A stretch of 64,000 bases of DNA from Stieleria marina (lineage in GTDB: Bacteria > Planctomycetota > Planctomycetia > Pirellulales > Pirellulaceae). The translations under genes and the position numbers were made by a program. The stretch covers positions 5,270,001 through 5,334,000 of the forward strand of contig CP036526.1 in assembly GCA_007741555.1 (NCBI GenBank), in the 5' to 3' direction. This document shows positions 8,817 through 18,100 of the stretch, one piece after another. Under the pieces are notes generated by a model. That model was not told the origin of the DNA and searched no databases. It was given only the letters and a program-made list of their open reading frames with translations. Each line of letters opens with the position of its first letter. The first letter of the stretch is position 1.

Positions 8817-10313
8817 TTATCTCTTCTGGTCGCATACGGGGATTCGCACCGACGTGGTTGTGCCCCGACCTAGCTCTGAAGAAATCTGAAACGTTCCACC
8901 ATGCGTTTCGATAATTTGCTCAGCGATCGATAGCCCCAGACCACTTCCACCTTGCTGCCGCGTCCTCGCCTTGTCGACACGATAGAAGCGTTTTGTGACA
9001 CGCACCAATTCTTCTTCACTGATACCAATTCCGGTATCGCGAACGATCAACTCCGCAGTGGTTTCGCTTGCTTCGACCACAAGCTCCACACTGCCGTCGC
9101 GATGGTTGTACTCGATGCTATTCTTGAGAAGGTTGAGTACCGCACGCTCCAGCTGCTTGCGATCTCCCAATACCACCGCGGTCCCAAAGTCGCCTTCGAG
9201 CTTGACGTCGGCGTGCTCCGCTAGCGGACGCATCAGATCAATGCACTTCGCGGCCACAAGATCCAGACGAACCGGAGTGCGTATTGCCGGCTTTTCGCCT
9301 GCGTCAAGGCGCGCCAATGTCAGCAGCGAGTCAACGAGATCAGACAGCCGGTCGCCTGCCGAGGCACAGACTGCCAGAGTTTTGGCGTACTCCGCCGATG
9401 TCCGCTCTTTCTTGAGAGCCAGTTCAATCTGCGACTGAATGACGGCCAAAGGCGTGCGCAATTCGTGTGATGCGTCGGCTGCGAATTGCCGCTGCTGGTC
9501 AAACGATTGATCGACACGGTCAAAGGCTCCGTTGAGTATCGTCGCCAGTTCGCCCAGTTCCGAATCCGTCTCCACGACATCGATTCTGGGCGACATATCA
9601 GCAACGGAGAACCGGGACGCCGCGTCAGACATCGCTGAGATGGGACGAAGAACGGCGCGGGCGAGCCACCATCCGCCGAACAGCCCAGCCGACGAAATAC
9701 ATGTAGCAAACGCGATGATCTGAAACGCCAGACGACGAAGCTCTCCAAGCTCGGCGGTCAGGTCCCGCCCGACAAGGATTTGTGATCCCCGGGGCCCTAC
9801 GATACGTACTTCACGAAGCGCATCACGCTGCTGGACGCTGAAGCCTGACCTCGCCATCGACTCCTGGAATTTGACCACGACATTCTCAGGCACCCGCGCG
9901 GAACGCAGCAGGCGACCATCGCTTAACCAGATGGCTAGGTAAGGTGGCAGCTTTCCGTCTTCGCGGTCGACATTCTCTCTTGGAAGCGACAGTCGTTGGT
10001 GACCATGCCGTGTAAGTATCGGAACGGGCGACGATTCTCTTGGGGCAGATGTGATGAAGGGAAATCCTCGCAGACTTCCGTCCAGCACACGGGCGGCGGA
10101 AAGTAGTTCAGCATCGATCGCATTAAGTCGTGCACGACGCGCTTGCAGAAACCACAAGGTACTCAGTCCGACAACGACACAAAACAGAATCGTGGCGTGC
10201 CAAAATTGAAGCCGCCAAGCAATGGATTTTGTAAAGTTGCGCACAGGTTGATAAAGGGACCGGTTCGATTTTTTGCCACCGACAACGACGTCAGGAGGAG
10301 CGTGGCGTTTCAA
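8817..10313 (-). CDS. Sensor histidine kinase (heavy-metal-sensor-like architecture)
   Basis: 498 residues. One membrane segment lies near residues 33-50 and a second near 190-215, with about 140 periplasmic residues between. A HAMP-like region follows, then the H-box ASHELRTPLAVIQ with His near 281, N-box LNLLKNSIEYNH, G-boxes DTGIGIS and GGSGLGLSIAEQI. Overall shape resembles CusS/CopS-type kinases. The start is a TTG at 10313 that overlaps the regulator's stop by 23 bases. An in-frame GTG at 10244 is the alternative. It is the last gene of the leftward group that begins with the exported proteins, so the sensed signal may relate to the YHYH protein (inference). Confidence 0.9.
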   Translation of the reverse strand: MKRHAPPDVVVGGKKSNRSLYQPVRNFTKSIAWRLQFWHATILFCVVVGLSTLWFLQARRARLNAIDAELLSAARVLDGSLRGFPFITSAPRESSPVPILTRHGHQRLSLPRENVDREDGKLPPYLAIWLSDGRLLRSARVPENVVVKFQESMARSGFSVQQRDALREVRIVGPRGSQILVGRDLTAELGELRRLAFQIIAFATCISSAGLFGGWWLARAVLRPISAMSDAASRFSVADMSPRIDVVETDSELGELATILNGAFDRVDQSFDQQRQFAADASHELRTPLAVIQSQIELALKKERTSAEYAKTLAVCASAGDRLSDLVDSLLTLARLDAGEKPAIRTPVRLDLVAAKCIDLMRPLAEHADVKLEGDFGTAVVLGDRKQLERAVLNLLKNSIEYNHRDGSVELVVEASETTAELIVRDTGIGISEEELVRVTKRFYRVDKARTRQQGGSGLGLSIAEQIIETHGGTFQISSELGRGTTTSVRIPVCDQKR

Positions 10314-10956
10314 CTATGTATCCGTGACCACGACGTGTCGTCACAAAGTCCTTCCCCAGCTTTTTCCGAATGTTGTAAATATGAACGTCGACCAGATTTG
10401 ACAGGGAATCTTCATTCTCATCAAAGACATGGTCATACACCATGCTGCGGGAAACGAGGCTGCCTTGGTTCAACGCCAGCAGCTCGATGAGCGTGTATTC
10501 CCGAGCCGTCAGGTCTACCATCTGCCCCTCTTTCAATACGGTTCGCTTTGCCGTGTCGATAGTGACCCGGCCGATGACGATCTCTGTCGTCGCCTGCCCA
10601 TTCGCTCTGCGAATGAGGGCTCGTATGCGGGCCGAAAGCTCGGCCAGCGAAAAGGGTTTGCAAAGGTAGTCATCGGCCCCGAGGTCCAGCCCCTTCACCC
10701 TGTCTTCGACACCATCTCGCGCGGTCAGGATCAACACGGGCGTTTCGTGCGATTTGCGTAGTTCTTGTAGAAACTCCCAGCCGTCGATATTGGGCAGCAT
10801 CAAATCCAGCACAATGGCATCGTAGTTCCACTGCTTTGCCTTGATCAGCCCAATCTTGCCATCAGATGCCTCATCAACTGCGTAGTGTTCTTCACGCAAT
10901 GACGTCGACACGGCATCTCGCAGTCCGGCTTCATCTTCTACGACCAGTACTCGCAT
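10291..10956 (-). CDS. OmpR-family response regulator
   Basis: 221 residues. The receiver domain has acidic pocket EDE (residues 7-9), phosphoacceptor Asp51 in VLDLMLP, and the conserved Lys in LCKPF. A winged-helix DNA-binding domain follows (LTAREYTLIELLAL, then VDVHIYNIRKKLG and RRGHGYIVE). It partners the histidine kinase whose start it overlaps. Only 6 bases separate it from the YHYH gene upstream, so it is co-transcribed with it and probably regulates that operon. Confidence 0.95.
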   Translation of the reverse strand: MRVLVVEDEAGLRDAVSTSLREEHYAVDEASDGKIGLIKAKQWNYDAIVLDLMLPNIDGWEFLQELRKSHETPVLILTARDGVEDRVKGLDLGADDYLCKPFSLAELSARIRALIRRANGQATTEIVIGRVTIDTAKRTVLKEGQMVDLTAREYTLIELLALNQGSLVSRSMVYDHVFDENEDSLSNLVDVHIYNIRKKLGKDFVTTRRGHGYIVETPRSS

Positions 10957-10962
10957 GGACCA

Positions 10963-12108
10963 TTACCGACGTGGTGGTGGAGGCGGTCGTTTCCCGCCGG
11001 CCGGAGGTGGCCGCCGATCGTCACCGCGCCGATCATCACCGCGCCGATCGTCACGCGTTCGCCGTTGGTAGCTCTCAGTGCGCGTTCTGCCATCGGGATC
11101 TTTGAAAGTGAATTTCCAGTCGTCTGCTGTGACTGGAAAATAGGTGACCGTGCCAGTCCGCCCCTGCACGCTGTAGGTCAGTTTCGACTGTTTTTCCGTC
11201 GCTTCAAACTCGGTGATTCTAGCACCACGCAATGGTTGCAAGGCTGGCCGCAGGGGTGAATCTCGCGGTTGCGGATCGATCTGGTCTCCCCGGATGGTCA
11301 CTTCTCCCCGCATCCCTCCGTTGATGTAAGGGTACTTTGTTGTTGCGTGGTAATGATACGCACCGTCTCGGTCAAACTGACCGTTGAACTGATCAAGTTT
11401 TCCGACCGGGGATCCGTCCGCTTCGGTGGGACCGTAGATAGGAAAGCCGTCTAGCGCGTAGGCGATCGGTTCGCCTTTTCCAACGATTGTTTCCAGGTGG
11501 ATCGGAGCAATATGGTAGTGATAATCATCGCCTCTTCCGCAGTGACCTCCCCACTGGTCCAGTTCGCCGGCAAGAAACGCATCGTCGCCACGGTTGTTGA
11601 GGGCATTGAAGATTGGAACTCCGTTGACGGCCAGCGCAATTGCCCCGCGATAGAGTTTGTGTTTTGCCGAAACGGGATTTGCCGCCAGCTTTGGCTTCAG
11701 AGGAATCTGCCAGGCGTTCTTGCCCGTGTACGGTTGCGGCAGCGGGACTTGTTGCTGCCACGATCGAATGCCGACCATCATGTTGTGGTCCGGTAGCCCG
11801 TTGCTTTGGACGAAAAGAGTATCCGCATTCCAGCGGGTCGTGACGTTCTTGAAGTGCCGGAAGTGACCAGCCATTTCAGGCTGCTTTTTGTCAGGCTGGT
11901 TACCCACCTCCGTCTCCTCGTTGAAGCTTGTCAGAATGTACGTCGGCTGTGTATTGATCGCCTTCACCTTCCGCTGATGCGATCGACTAACCGGCTGGGC
12001 GTGATGTTCGCCATCGCTGGAATGAGTGTGCCCATCGTGTGCCATCGCCGGGAGATGCCCACAAACGAAAAGGGCGGCGATGAAACGAACCAACAATCGG
12101 TATCGCAT
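10963..12108 (-). CDS. Exported YHYH-domain protein with His-rich N terminus
   Basis: 381 residues from the ATG at 12108, which has AGGA six bases upstream. An in-frame ATG at 12129 adds seven residues. A signal peptide (LLVRFIAALFVCGHLPAMA) is followed by a His-rich segment HDGHTHSSDGEHH. The YHYH domain shows CGRGDDYHYHIAPIH, then YALDGFPIYGPTE and DGAYHYHATTKYPYINGG. The C-terminal third ends in repeats of RRGDD and a proline/arginine tail encoded by short tandem repeats. The YHYH family has no established function. The dense His/Tyr motifs suggest metal binding (inference). The two-component genes directly follow in the same transcript. Confidence 0.88.
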   Translation of the reverse strand: MRYRLLVRFIAALFVCGHLPAMAHDGHTHSSDGEHHAQPVSRSHQRKVKAINTQPTYILTSFNEETEVGNQPDKKQPEMAGHFRHFKNVTTRWNADTLFVQSNGLPDHNMMVGIRSWQQQVPLPQPYTGKNAWQIPLKPKLAANPVSAKHKLYRGAIALAVNGVPIFNALNNRGDDAFLAGELDQWGGHCGRGDDYHYHIAPIHLETIVGKGEPIAYALDGFPIYGPTEADGSPVGKLDQFNGQFDRDGAYHYHATTKYPYINGGMRGEVTIRGDQIDPQPRDSPLRPALQPLRGARITEFEATEKQSKLTYSVQGRTGTVTYFPVTADDWKFTFKDPDGRTRTESYQRRTRDDRRGDDRRGDDRRPPPAGGKRPPPPPRR

Positions 12109-12377
12109 GACTATTCCTATAAATTTCATGAAAGGCGGAGCAATGAAATGCCGGTCGTCTTGTTCGGCGGACTGAGCGTTGTCGCAAATGCCACCAGGCA
12201 TGCAGCAATCGATTTCGGGCGAATCATGGTGGTCTTCTTTAAAACGGAATCGAATCGACGAAAAAGCCAAATCTGGTACCACAGCACGCGTTCGGCAGTG
12301 GTCCTGGATGCTGGCCATCTCGCGTGCAAGCCAGCACGGCAGGTTGCTGGCGGTTTCCAACGGCTCCAGGATTGATG

Positions 12378-13778
12378 TCAGTTCGCCCCCACACAATAAA
12401 GCGTGGTATTCGATCGCAGAAACAAGCATTCATCACTGACCGCCGGAGTCGCACCGAACCCGCTTCGATCAAAAGTAATGTTGTTCGATGCCAGCACTTT
12501 GAATTCGGGTTTCGCTTCGATAACGTGCACCATGCCCGAGTTCGTAGTGATAAAGATCTTGCCGCCCGCGACAACCGGTGAAGCAAAGTCGCCGCCTCCG
12601 CGACCACCACCTCCGCCTCCGCGACCACCACCTCCGCCTCCGCGACCACCACCGCCACCACCGCGTCCGCTGTCACGATCTCCAGACTGATCGCGTGGTT
12701 CCTCCGCCTTAGTATTGTTTGTGCCGCTAGGGAGACGCTCCTGGAACACACGTTCGCCCGTCTTGGCGTTGATACACTCGACGACAGTACCGCTGACGGA
12801 ATACAAGTGGCCGTCGACCAGAACTGGAGTTGCATAACGCGTGCGAATGCTGCCTTCCCACAAAGTGTTTGACTTCGACACGTCACCTTTACCGTCAACA
12901 CGCACGGCGAACCCCTCTTCACCAGACGCATAGACCACGCCATCATCGGCAATCAGGCTCACCTGGGCATTGCGAGCGTTCACACCGTTTGCATACCAAC
13001 GCAGCTTTCCGGTCGAGTTACTGAGGCCCCAGATTTCCCCGATCACAGAAAGAGCGATTTCGCTGTCCTCGCCGTTCTTGACCAGAATGGGCGTCGTCCA
13101 GCATTCGCCAAGACCTTCTGCTTCGGCACGGTGGACTTCCTTGCCGGTCTTTTTGTCCAGCCAAACGATGGCAAGCGATTCATCGGCGGCGTTCACAATC
13201 ACATGCTCGTCCGTCACGATCGGACTCGCGGCGGAACCAAATCCTTTGAAACTCGGTTGGTCTCCAACACTTTGATTCCAGATTTCAGTGCCATCCAGAC
13301 CGTAGGCATAAACCCCTGACTTGCCAAAGAACGCATAGACATAAGTCCCATCGCTGGTCGGCGTGTTGCTCGCGTAGCCGTGCGTTGTGACTCCCGGCGG
13401 ACGCCATTCGTCCTCCGGCATTTTTGCGTCGACGGTCTTTGTCCACATTGTCTTGCCCGACTTGCGATCAACGCAAACCAGATGCCGCTTCAGGTCTTCC
13501 ATTTTGCCTTCGTCGTCGCCCATGCCGTAGCCAGAGTAACACGTCACAAAGACTTTGTTATCGACGACAATCGGACTCGAAATGCCTCGCCCGGGCAGCT
13601 CTCGTTTCCACTTCAAATTCTTGTTGAAGCCGAATTCCGTGGGCGCGTCCGATGGACTGATCCCCGAACCATTGGGCCCTCTGAAACGAGTCCAATCTGC
13701 ATAAGCAGTCGTTGTGACAAGAAAAGCCGTGGCGGCAACCAGGACGGACAGCTGTGGTTTGATAAGGCGAGAAGGCAT
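12378..13778 (-). CDS. Exported PQQ-like beta-propeller protein with glycine-rich insertion
   Basis: 466 residues with a signal peptide ending near TTTAYA. WTRFRGPNGSGIS is the usual opening of planctomycete outer-membrane-biogenesis/PQQ-like propellers. Repeated blades follow: LKWKRELPGRGISSPIVVDN, LVCVDRKSGKTMWTK, ASPIVTDEHVIVNA, WLDKKTGKEVHRA, and more. A low-complexity loop of about 25 residues built from RGGGGGG units interrupts the last blades (DNA 12595-12665). Such propellers may bind PQQ or serve as scaffolds, and I cannot tell which here. It is followed by a 269-bp gap before the YHYH gene, which may hold a second promoter. Confidence 0.88.
   Translation of the reverse strand: MPSRLIKPQLSVLVAATAFLVTTTAYADWTRFRGPNGSGISPSDAPTEFGFNKNLKWKRELPGRGISSPIVVDNKVFVTCYSGYGMGDDEGKMEDLKRHLVCVDRKSGKTMWTKTVDAKMPEDEWRPPGVTTHGYASNTPTSDGTYVYAFFGKSGVYAYGLDGTEIWNQSVGDQPSFKGFGSAASPIVTDEHVIVNAADESLAIVWLDKKTGKEVHRAEAEGLGECWTTPILVKNGEDSEIALSVIGEIWGLSNSTGKLRWYANGVNARNAQVSLIADDGVVYASGEEGFAVRVDGKGDVSKSNTLWEGSIRTRYATPVLVDGHLYSVSGTVVECINAKTGERVFQERLPSGTNNTKAEEPRDQSGDRDSGRGGGGGGRGGGGGGRGGGGGGRGGGDFASPVVAGGKIFITTNSGMVHVIEAKPEFKVLASNNITFDRSGFGATPAVSDECLFLRSNTTLYCVGAN
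12595..12665. repeat. In-frame short tandem repeats encoding the Gly/Arg loop
   Basis: Repeats of roughly 21 bases built on CCTCCGCGACCACCACCTCC, about three copies with a degenerate end, lie inside the propeller gene. They encode RGGGGGG units on the minus strand. Copy number is likely to vary between strains by slippage without breaking the frame. Confidence 0.75.
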
Positions 13779-13826
13779 GTTTTTTTTGGGAACGGAGTAC
13801 GGAATTTGTTGCGTGAACCATCGTCA

Positions 13827-14543
13827 CTACTTGGACTGGAGAAGCGGGAAACTCTTCGGTGTGCTTCCGTCGGGAGGCGAATCGACGGTGTGCCGGAACA
13901 GCACCGTGTTATCGAGCTCAAGATCGTTGGCCCAGATAAACTTCGCTCCTTCAAAATCGTATTGATAGAACGGTCGCTTAGGCCGAACCGTTTGCTCGGA
14001 GAATTCCTTCGCCGCGTCCCAAGACGAATCATCGAAATCAACTTCAAACCAGCCTTCCGGAACCACGTCGTTTTCGACACGCGGGTTGCGTGTATCTCGG
14101 TCGATCGGCCCACGTGATACGGACTTGGCTCTCCAGTGCTTTCCTGACACCGTTCCGTCCGCCAGCTTTAAGATGAAACCACCATCACCGATTTGCGTAT
14201 TGTTGTATTCCATGCCGGTCTTCGCGTCTGCGTTGTCCTTCGCCATCACTGCGATCGTCATCGGGTATTCAGGAAAGACATCGACTGAGATCACATTGTG
14301 AGGCATGAATCGGATCGAGTCGACCGCGACAAGCTCGCCGTTGATCCACAACGAGAACCAGTTGTCCGCGTAAACGTGTAGCTTCTTCGTGTCTTCGATT
14401 TCCGGTTTCTCGCCTCGCCGGGCAGGAGGCGGCCGTCGGTCGCTCCGTTGCTGCGCGACCGCATAACTTGTCGCCCAGGCAACCGTTGCCGTGACGACAC
14501 CGAGCAGGAGAAGAACGGCGAATTTACGATGCGTTTTTTCCAT
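13827..14543 (-). CDS. Exported protein of unknown function, galactose-binding-like fold possible
   Basis: 238 residues with a signal peptide (AVLLLLGVVTATVAWA). The mature part begins with an Arg/Pro-rich linker, then KKLHVYADNWFSLWINGELV. The C-terminal half includes WFEVDFDDSSWDAAKEF and AKFIWANDLELDNTVLFRH. The D-D-S-S-W and I-W-x-x-D pattern resembles jelly-roll carbohydrate-binding-type domains found in glycosidases and lectins. It precedes the propeller gene by 48 bases and is the first gene of the leftward group. No catalytic motif seen. Confidence 0.72.
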   Translation of the reverse strand: MEKTHRKFAVLLLLGVVTATVAWATSYAVAQQRSDRRPPPARRGEKPEIEDTKKLHVYADNWFSLWINGELVAVDSIRFMPHNVISVDVFPEYPMTIAVMAKDNADAKTGMEYNNTQIGDGGFILKLADGTVSGKHWRAKSVSRGPIDRDTRNPRVENDVVPEGWFEVDFDDSSWDAAKEFSEQTVRPKRPFYQYDFEGAKFIWANDLELDNTVLFRHTVDSPPDGSTPKSFPLLQSK

Positions 14544-14839
14544 GACCAGACACAGCGGAGAGGAAGTGGTGGAGACTGATTCAATACAACGTCGCGAAAT
14601 CTTAAATCCCTGAACCTGAAGCTGAGATGAAGTTGCATCCTAGTTTTCGGTTAACTGGGCAAGAATTGCCAGAAACAGCCAAACGCATCCAAAATGGTGG
14701 CGAACAAAGGCGTTCGCTACCGCCGCAAGTGCCCCCATCTGCAAACGACCTCCCTGGATTGGAGCACCGCCATCGCCCAAGCCATCGTCGCCCAAGCCAT
14801 CTGGCGCGAGGAATCGCAGTGAATGCAGCTTTGCGGAAA
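14544..14839. other. Non-coding interval
   Basis: No gene supported. It contains a small direct duplication, CGCCCAAGCCATC twice near 14772-14800. It probably mixes the promoter of the leftward operon with decayed insertion-sequence DNA belonging to the fragment at 14840-15001. Confidence 0.35.
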
Positions 14840-15001
14840 TCAGGGGAACGTGAGAGAGCAGCGGCAGGGCGAGAGCCCCAATCGCTCGACAATCGAGGTG
14901 GTGGAGTGACCATCTAGCAGCATGGCAACCGCATCACGTTTGAATTCGTTTGTATATGTACGCCGTTCTGGCGTCGCTGAAGACTTGGTTTTTCGTAGCA
15001 T
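14840..15001 (-). mobile_element. IS3-family OrfA (transposase_8) N-terminal fragment
   Basis: An ATG at 15001 opens a 53-codon frame ending in TGA at 14840. It begins MLRKTKSSATPERRTYTNEF, then KRDAVAMLLDGHSTTSIVER and LGLS. This is the helix-turn-helix start of an OrfA-type transposase. After LGLS the likeness stops, so the rest of the element has been lost. Sequence just upstream (about 15041-15062) reads TGGCCTGGGTTTAGGGGGCC on the minus strand and could be the element's left terminus (inference). No downstream OrfB is present. Confidence 0.72.
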
Positions 15002-15148
15002 CTGGGGTTCCTTGAATTCCGTTCAGTTTAAGAACTCGTGTGGCCCCCTAAACCCAGGCCACCTCAAACTGCTCCAGTAGGGTGGAGAGTGTCTCGCCGG
15101 GTAAATCGGAAACATTGACCCCGCTTTCACGCACACGGGGAGTTCCTC

Positions 15149-18100
15149 TTACTTTAGTTCCTTCGCATCGGCTGTCATCAGTTTGGCTGCTTCGGCATAG
15201 AAGCGTTGCAGGTCGGCGTCGGCCTGGGTGGCGACTGCGTTGGCGGCTTTCCAGGCGAGCGACTTGTCGTACCACTGTTTGGCTTCATCTTTTTGATCCA
15301 GCTGCCAGTGGGCCATCGCGATAAACAGCCAGTTGTAGACTTTGTCGCCGCCGAGTTTGATCGACTTCTGCAAAACGTCGATTGTCTCCTGCCACTCTTT
15401 GGCGCGGTAGAGAGCAATTCCTAGGGTATTCAAAATACCGTAGTGGTGAGGAGCCAGTTCTTCAGCTCGGCGAGCCATTGCGAGGGCCTGGGCAGCCGAA
15501 GGGTATTCTCCATCTTTATCTGGAGTCGTGGCCAGCAGCCATGCCATGCCACCAAGGCCATTCGGGTCATTGGGATTAAGTGTCAAGACCTCCTCTCGCA
15601 GCTTGAATGCCTCATCCAGGCGACCAGCGTTGGCATGAGACTTCGCCAAGTTGTTCATCGCTTCGAGCGTCTTGGAGTGCACTGGGCCGAGAACCTTACG
15701 GCGAATCGTTACCACCTCCTCTCTTAGTTGCAGCGACTCTTCCAACCGACCGGCGTTTTTGTACGAAATCGCCAGTCTGTGCATCGCCAGGAGCGTGTCA
15801 GGGTGCTCGGGGCCAAGCACTTTGCGGCACAGCGTCAGCGCTTCCTCACGCAGATCTCGCGCCCTGTCACGTTGGGCGGCGACCTCGCAGGATTCCGCCA
15901 GTCTGTTCGTCGCTGTGAGCAGTTTCTTGAACGCCTCGTCCCGGCGGTCGGCGGAGGCGTGAAGAATCGCGAGGTTGTTCATCGCAGCGAGGGTTTCAGG
16001 GTGCTCCGGGCCGAGCACCTTGCGGCGGAGCGACACCAACCTATCTAGCAGCTTGCGCGTCAAGGCCATTCGGCCATCAGCTTTGTAGGATACCGCCAGG
16101 TTATTCATCGCGCTAAGCGTGTCGGGGTGTTCAGGGCCGAGCACCTTGCGGCGGAGCGTCAGCACCTCCTCTCGCAACTTGAGCGCCTCATTCTGGCGAC
16201 CGGCTTCGTCGTAGTAAGAAGCCGCCAAGTTGTGCATCGCGCTGAGCGTGTCGGGGTGCTCTGGGCCAAGAGCCTTGCGGCGGAGGGACAGCACCTCCTC
16301 TCGCAGCTTGTGCGCCTCGTCCTGGCGACCGGCGTTGTCGTAGGAAATCGCCAGGTTGTTCATGGCGTCGAGTGTGTCAGGGTGTTCCGGCCCGAGTACC
16401 TCGCGGCGGAGCGTTAGCACCTCTTCTCGTAGTTTCATCGCCTCGTCTCGGCGATTGGCTTCGTAGTAGGAATTCGCTAAGTTGCTCATCGCAGTGAGGA
16501 GATCAGGGTGCCTCGGGCCGCTCATCTTGCGACGGAGTGTAAGCCCCTTCTCTTTCAGCGTCACCGCCTCATTCCAGCGACCCGCGTCGTCGTAGGAAAC
16601 CGCTAGGTTGTTCATCGCGTCAAGCGTATCGGGATACTCTGGGCCGCTCACCTTGCGGCGGAGCGTCAGCACGTCTTCTCGAAGCTTCACCGCCTTGTCC
16701 CGTCGGCCAGCGTCGTTGTACGAATTCGCAAGGTTGGCCATCGCATCGAGCGTGCCAGGGTGCTCTGGCCCGAGTACCTTGCGGCGGAGGGTCAGTACCT
16801 CCTCTCGCAGCTTGATCGCCTCGGTCCGACGCCCGGCTTGATAGTAAGAAATCGCTAAGTTGTTCATCGCGCTGAACGTGTCGCGGTGCTCTGCCCCGAG
16901 CACCTTGTGGCGGAGCCTTAGTATCTCCTCTCGCAGCTGGAGCGCCTCATTCTGGCGGCCAGTGTCGTCGTAGGAAATCGCTAGGTTGTTCATCGCACTG
17001 AGTGTTTGGAGATGCTCCGGCCCGAGCACCATGCGACGGAGCCTCAGAACCTCCTCTCGCAGGTTGAACGCCTCGTCCCGTCTGCCGTCATCGTCGTAGA
17101 AAACAGCCAAGTTGCTCATCGCAATGAGCGTGTTGGGATGCTCTGGGCCACTCACCTTGCGGCGGAGCTTCAGCACCTCCTCTTGTAGCTTAATCGCCTC
17201 GTCCCGGCGACCGACTTGGTAGTAGGATTTCGCGAGGTTGTTCATCGCGGCGAGCGTGTTGGGATGCTCCGGGCCGCCGCTGGATAGGTAGTGATCCCGC
17301 GCCTGCTCCCGCAGCGGGATCGCCTGCTTGAAGAGCCCAAGTTCATAGAAGGTAGAGCCGAGTGTTGCCTGTAGTTTGACGCGTCGCCCAGGTTGGTCGG
17401 CGAGGTCGGTTTCCAGCTTTTTCGCTGCATTGTCCAGGAGTTCCGCGACCTTAATCTCGCGGCCATCGCGGTTTGGGTCGGGACTCCGCAGGACTTCGCT
17501 CAGGAACGTCGAGATCTGTTCCGCGTCCTTTCGGGCCAGTTCCTTCGCGTCCCGTTCCGTTTTTACCTTCACCAGCGTATCGGCCGTTTCTTTCTCGGCA
17601 GTTGTGGCGCGAACGGCCTCCTCTTTGGCCAGCAGTTCCGCCACGGTCGCGCGGGCGGTTTCCTCGCGAGCCAATTGCTCGGCGGTGTTGGCTCGGAACA
17701 TCTGCCACAGACTAGCTGAAATCCCAATCAACAACGTCGCCACAATGGCCGCTCCGGCAGTGTACGCCAGCCGCTGACGCCGACGAAGTTCTTCCGCCCT
17801 CACCTGCGCATCGACCTTCGCCAGTTCGCTGTCTCGCAGTTTCTGTTCGACCGACTCCAGATATGCCGTAGTCCGCCCGGCCAGCACGCTGGCATCTTTG
17901 GGCCGGTTGGCCGGCTCTAGTTCTAGACAGTGTTTTGCCAGCGTGATCAACTTCGTATCGGCGGCACACGCATTCAGTCGTGTGAACGCATCGTCCAGTT
18001 TGCCACGACTGGCCATGCGGTAAACCTGACTACCGTTTTCTCCAACGTACGGTGGCTTGCCCGTCAGGATTTCACATAGAATCGCACCCAATCCAAACAC

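Noticed and set aside
12109-12429. Upstream extension of the YHYH reading frame to 12429
   Set aside because: The extension overlaps the propeller gene end, lacks family likeness, and a signal peptide with AGGA starts at 12108.
12239-12952. 237-codon minus-strand frame overlapping the end of the propeller gene
   Set aside because: It reads through the repeat in a wrong frame. The propeller frame has clear blade motifs.
15549-17290. Regular ~126-base DNA repeats that could suggest a CRISPR-like array
   Set aside because: The period and content are explained by protein TPR repeats. No short identical repeats with unique spacers.
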